Of a stretch of 64,000 nucleotides of DNA, positions 62,963 through 64,000 are shown piece after piece. The notes beneath the pieces are model-generated. The model was not told the origin of the DNA and did not search any database. It saw only the letters and a program-made list of their open reading frames with translations. Each line of letters begins with the position of its first letter. Position 1 is the stretch's first letter. The stretch covers positions 99,621-163,620 of the forward strand of contig CAYWPG010000002.1 in the NCBI GenBank assembly GCA_964460035.1, given 5' to 3'. A program made the position numbers and the translations under genes. This stretch comes from CAYWPG01 sp964460035 (GTDB lineage: Bacteria; Pseudomonadota; Gammaproteobacteria; Nitrococcales; AK92).

Positions 62963-64000
62963 TCAGTTACGGCCGCGGCGGGCTCCGACCTTGAGCCGCA
63001 GCGCATTCAGGCGGATGAAGCCTTCGGCATCCTTCTGGTTGTAGGCGCCGGCATCGTCTTCGAACGTGGCGATGTTCTCGTCGAACAAGCTGTCGGACTC
63101 GGACTTGCGGCCGACGACCATGACGTTGCCCTTGTACAGTTTCAACCGCACCACGCCATTGACGCGTTGCTGAGTCTGGTCGATCAGCGCCTGCAACGCC
63201 CGGCGCTCCGGACTCCACCAATAACCGTTGTAGATCAGGCTGGCATAGCGCGGCATAAGCTCGTCCTTGAGATGAGCCTCCTCCCGGTCCAGGGTGATGG
63301 ACTCTATCGCCCGATGCGCCTTGAGCATTACGGTGCCGCCGGGAGTCTCGTAACAGCCGCGCGACTTCATGCCGACGTAGCGGTTCTCAACTATGTCCAA
63401 CCGTCCGATACCGTTCGCACCAGCGATCTTATTCAGATGCGTCAGCACCTGGGCCGGCGTCATCTCCACGCCGTCCACGGCGACTATATCGCCGCGCCGG
63501 TAGGTCAGCTCGATATAGGTCGGCTTATCCGGCGCCTGCTCCGGGGCGACCGTCCACCGCCACATATCTTCCTCAGGCTCCGCCCAGGGATCCTCCAGGT
63601 GGCGCCCTTCGTAGGAAATGTGCAGCAGGTTAGCATCCATCGAGTAGGGCGAGCCGGTCTTCTTCTTGCCTTCGATGGGAATGCCGTGTTTCTCGGCATA
63701 GGCGAGCAGCTTCTCACGCGAGAGCAGATCCCATTCCCGCCACGGCGCGATGACCTTGATGTCCGGTTGCAGCGCATAGTAGCCAAGCTCGAAGCGGACC
63801 TGGTCGTTGCCCTTGCCGGTCGCGCCATGGGCAACCGCATCCGCCCCCGTCTGACGGGCGATTTCGATCTGCCGCTTGGCGATCAGCGGCCGGGCGATGG
63901 ACGTACCCAACAGATATTCGCCTTCGTAAACGGCATTGGCGCGAAACATCGGGAAGACGAAGTCGCGCACGAACTCCTCGCGCAGATCCTCGATATAGAT
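62963..64000 (-). CDS. argG: Argininosuccinate synthase ArgG (5' truncated at the window edge)
   Basis: 345 codons are visible; the frame continues past base 64000 (IYIEDLREEFVRDF), so the N-terminal part with the ATP-pyrophosphatase P-loop is missing. The visible part has GADAVAHGATGKGNDQVRFE, the citrulline/aspartate site, and IGRLDIVENRYVGMKSRGCYETPGG, typical of the ArgG C-terminal domain. It joins citrulline and aspartate in arginine synthesis. The end is intact. Confidence 0.95.
   Translation of the reverse strand: MYIEDLREEFVRDFVFPMFRANAVYEGEYLLGTSIARPLIAKRQIEIARQTGADAVAHGATGKGNDQVRFELGYYALQPDIKVIAPWREWDLLSREKLLAYAEKHGIPIEGKKKTGSPYSMDANLLHISYEGRHLEDPWAEPEEDMWRWTVAPEQAPDKPTYIELTYRRGDIVAVDGVEMTPAQVLTHLNKIAGANGIGRLDIVENRYVGMKSRGCYETPGGTVMLKAHRAIESITLDREEAHLKDELMPRYASLIYNGYWWSPERRALQALIDQTQQRVNGVVRLKLYKGNVMVVGRKSESDSLFDENIATFEDDAGAYNQKDAEGFIRLNALRLKVGARRGRN

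Overview
This 64 kb window is GC-rich, densely coded chromosomal DNA from a gammaproteobacterium. The evidence is minCDE, tamA-tamB, purT, proQ, the EF-P paralogue efpL, a YhcB-family gene, two-ACT-domain serB, the PA2779/PA2778 pair and a metG-rnfB-nth neighbourhood. It looks like a non-enteric, environmental lineage: there is a phasin (polyhydroxyalkanoate granule protein), a bacterial voltage-gated sodium channel, an acyl-CoA dehydrogenase/SDR pair and Pseudomonas-like REP elements. I cannot name the genus. I see no tRNA, rRNA, CRISPR array, insertion sequence or prophage, so this is core chromosome with small accessory clusters rather than an island.

Layout. 1-5.1 kb: the LysM end of an mltD-like gene, then minE, minD, minC, htpG and ogt on the minus strand. 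5.1-10.3 kb: a stand-alone acetolactate synthase large subunit, divergent serB, and a GNAT-nitrilase fusion. 10.6-17.9 kb: tamA-tamB (outer-membrane protein assembly), then metY and a CoA-binding protein on the opposite strand. 18.3-20.4 kb: the PA2779/PA2778 pair and a phasin gene with its own promoter and a strong terminator. 20.4-26.1 kb: minus-strand genes for a YfaZ-like porin, a GFA-family enzyme, purT, an acyl-CoA dehydrogenase and an SDR dehydrogenase. A 754-base gap follows, then a single-domain response regulator and a pyrimidine-dimer glycosylase.

27.7-36.8 kb: pirin and a divergent LysR regulator, a TetR regulator, an Atm1-like ABC exporter, an RRM protein, a DUF2061 membrane protein behind a Fur-box-like site, an SLC13 anion transporter, an NTF2-like protein and an FAD oxidoreductase. 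36.9-43.1 kb: a YhcB/ZapG-like protein, sufT, efpL, gshA, a mini zinc-ribbon protein, trhO, proQ and uppP. 43.2-49.9 kb: a minus-strand run of six membrane genes (sodium channel, three-TM protein, ABC ATPase, FtsX-type permease, AttH-like lipocalin, DUF457 membrane hydrolase) with operon-like spacing. This is the most unusual gene grouping here.

50.6-56.4 kb: an M20 peptidase and a poorly characterised envelope cluster (lipoprotein, TraF/PorV-like barrel, lipoprotein hydrolase, small membrane protein). 56.6-64 kb: metG, an orphan membrane-anchor-less rnfB, nth and a DUF1841 gene read as one run, then a GGDEF-EAL protein and the C-terminal part of argG.

Themes are envelope biogenesis and surface lipoproteins (tamAB, uppP, ABC/AttH, the 52-56 kb cluster), redox and Fe-S/thiol biology (gshA, sufT, rnfB, the Atm1-like exporter, a Fur-like site) and post-transcriptional or translational control (proQ, RRM protein, efpL, trhO). 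Start sites were chosen from ribosome-binding sites, family N-termini and overlaps with neighbours.
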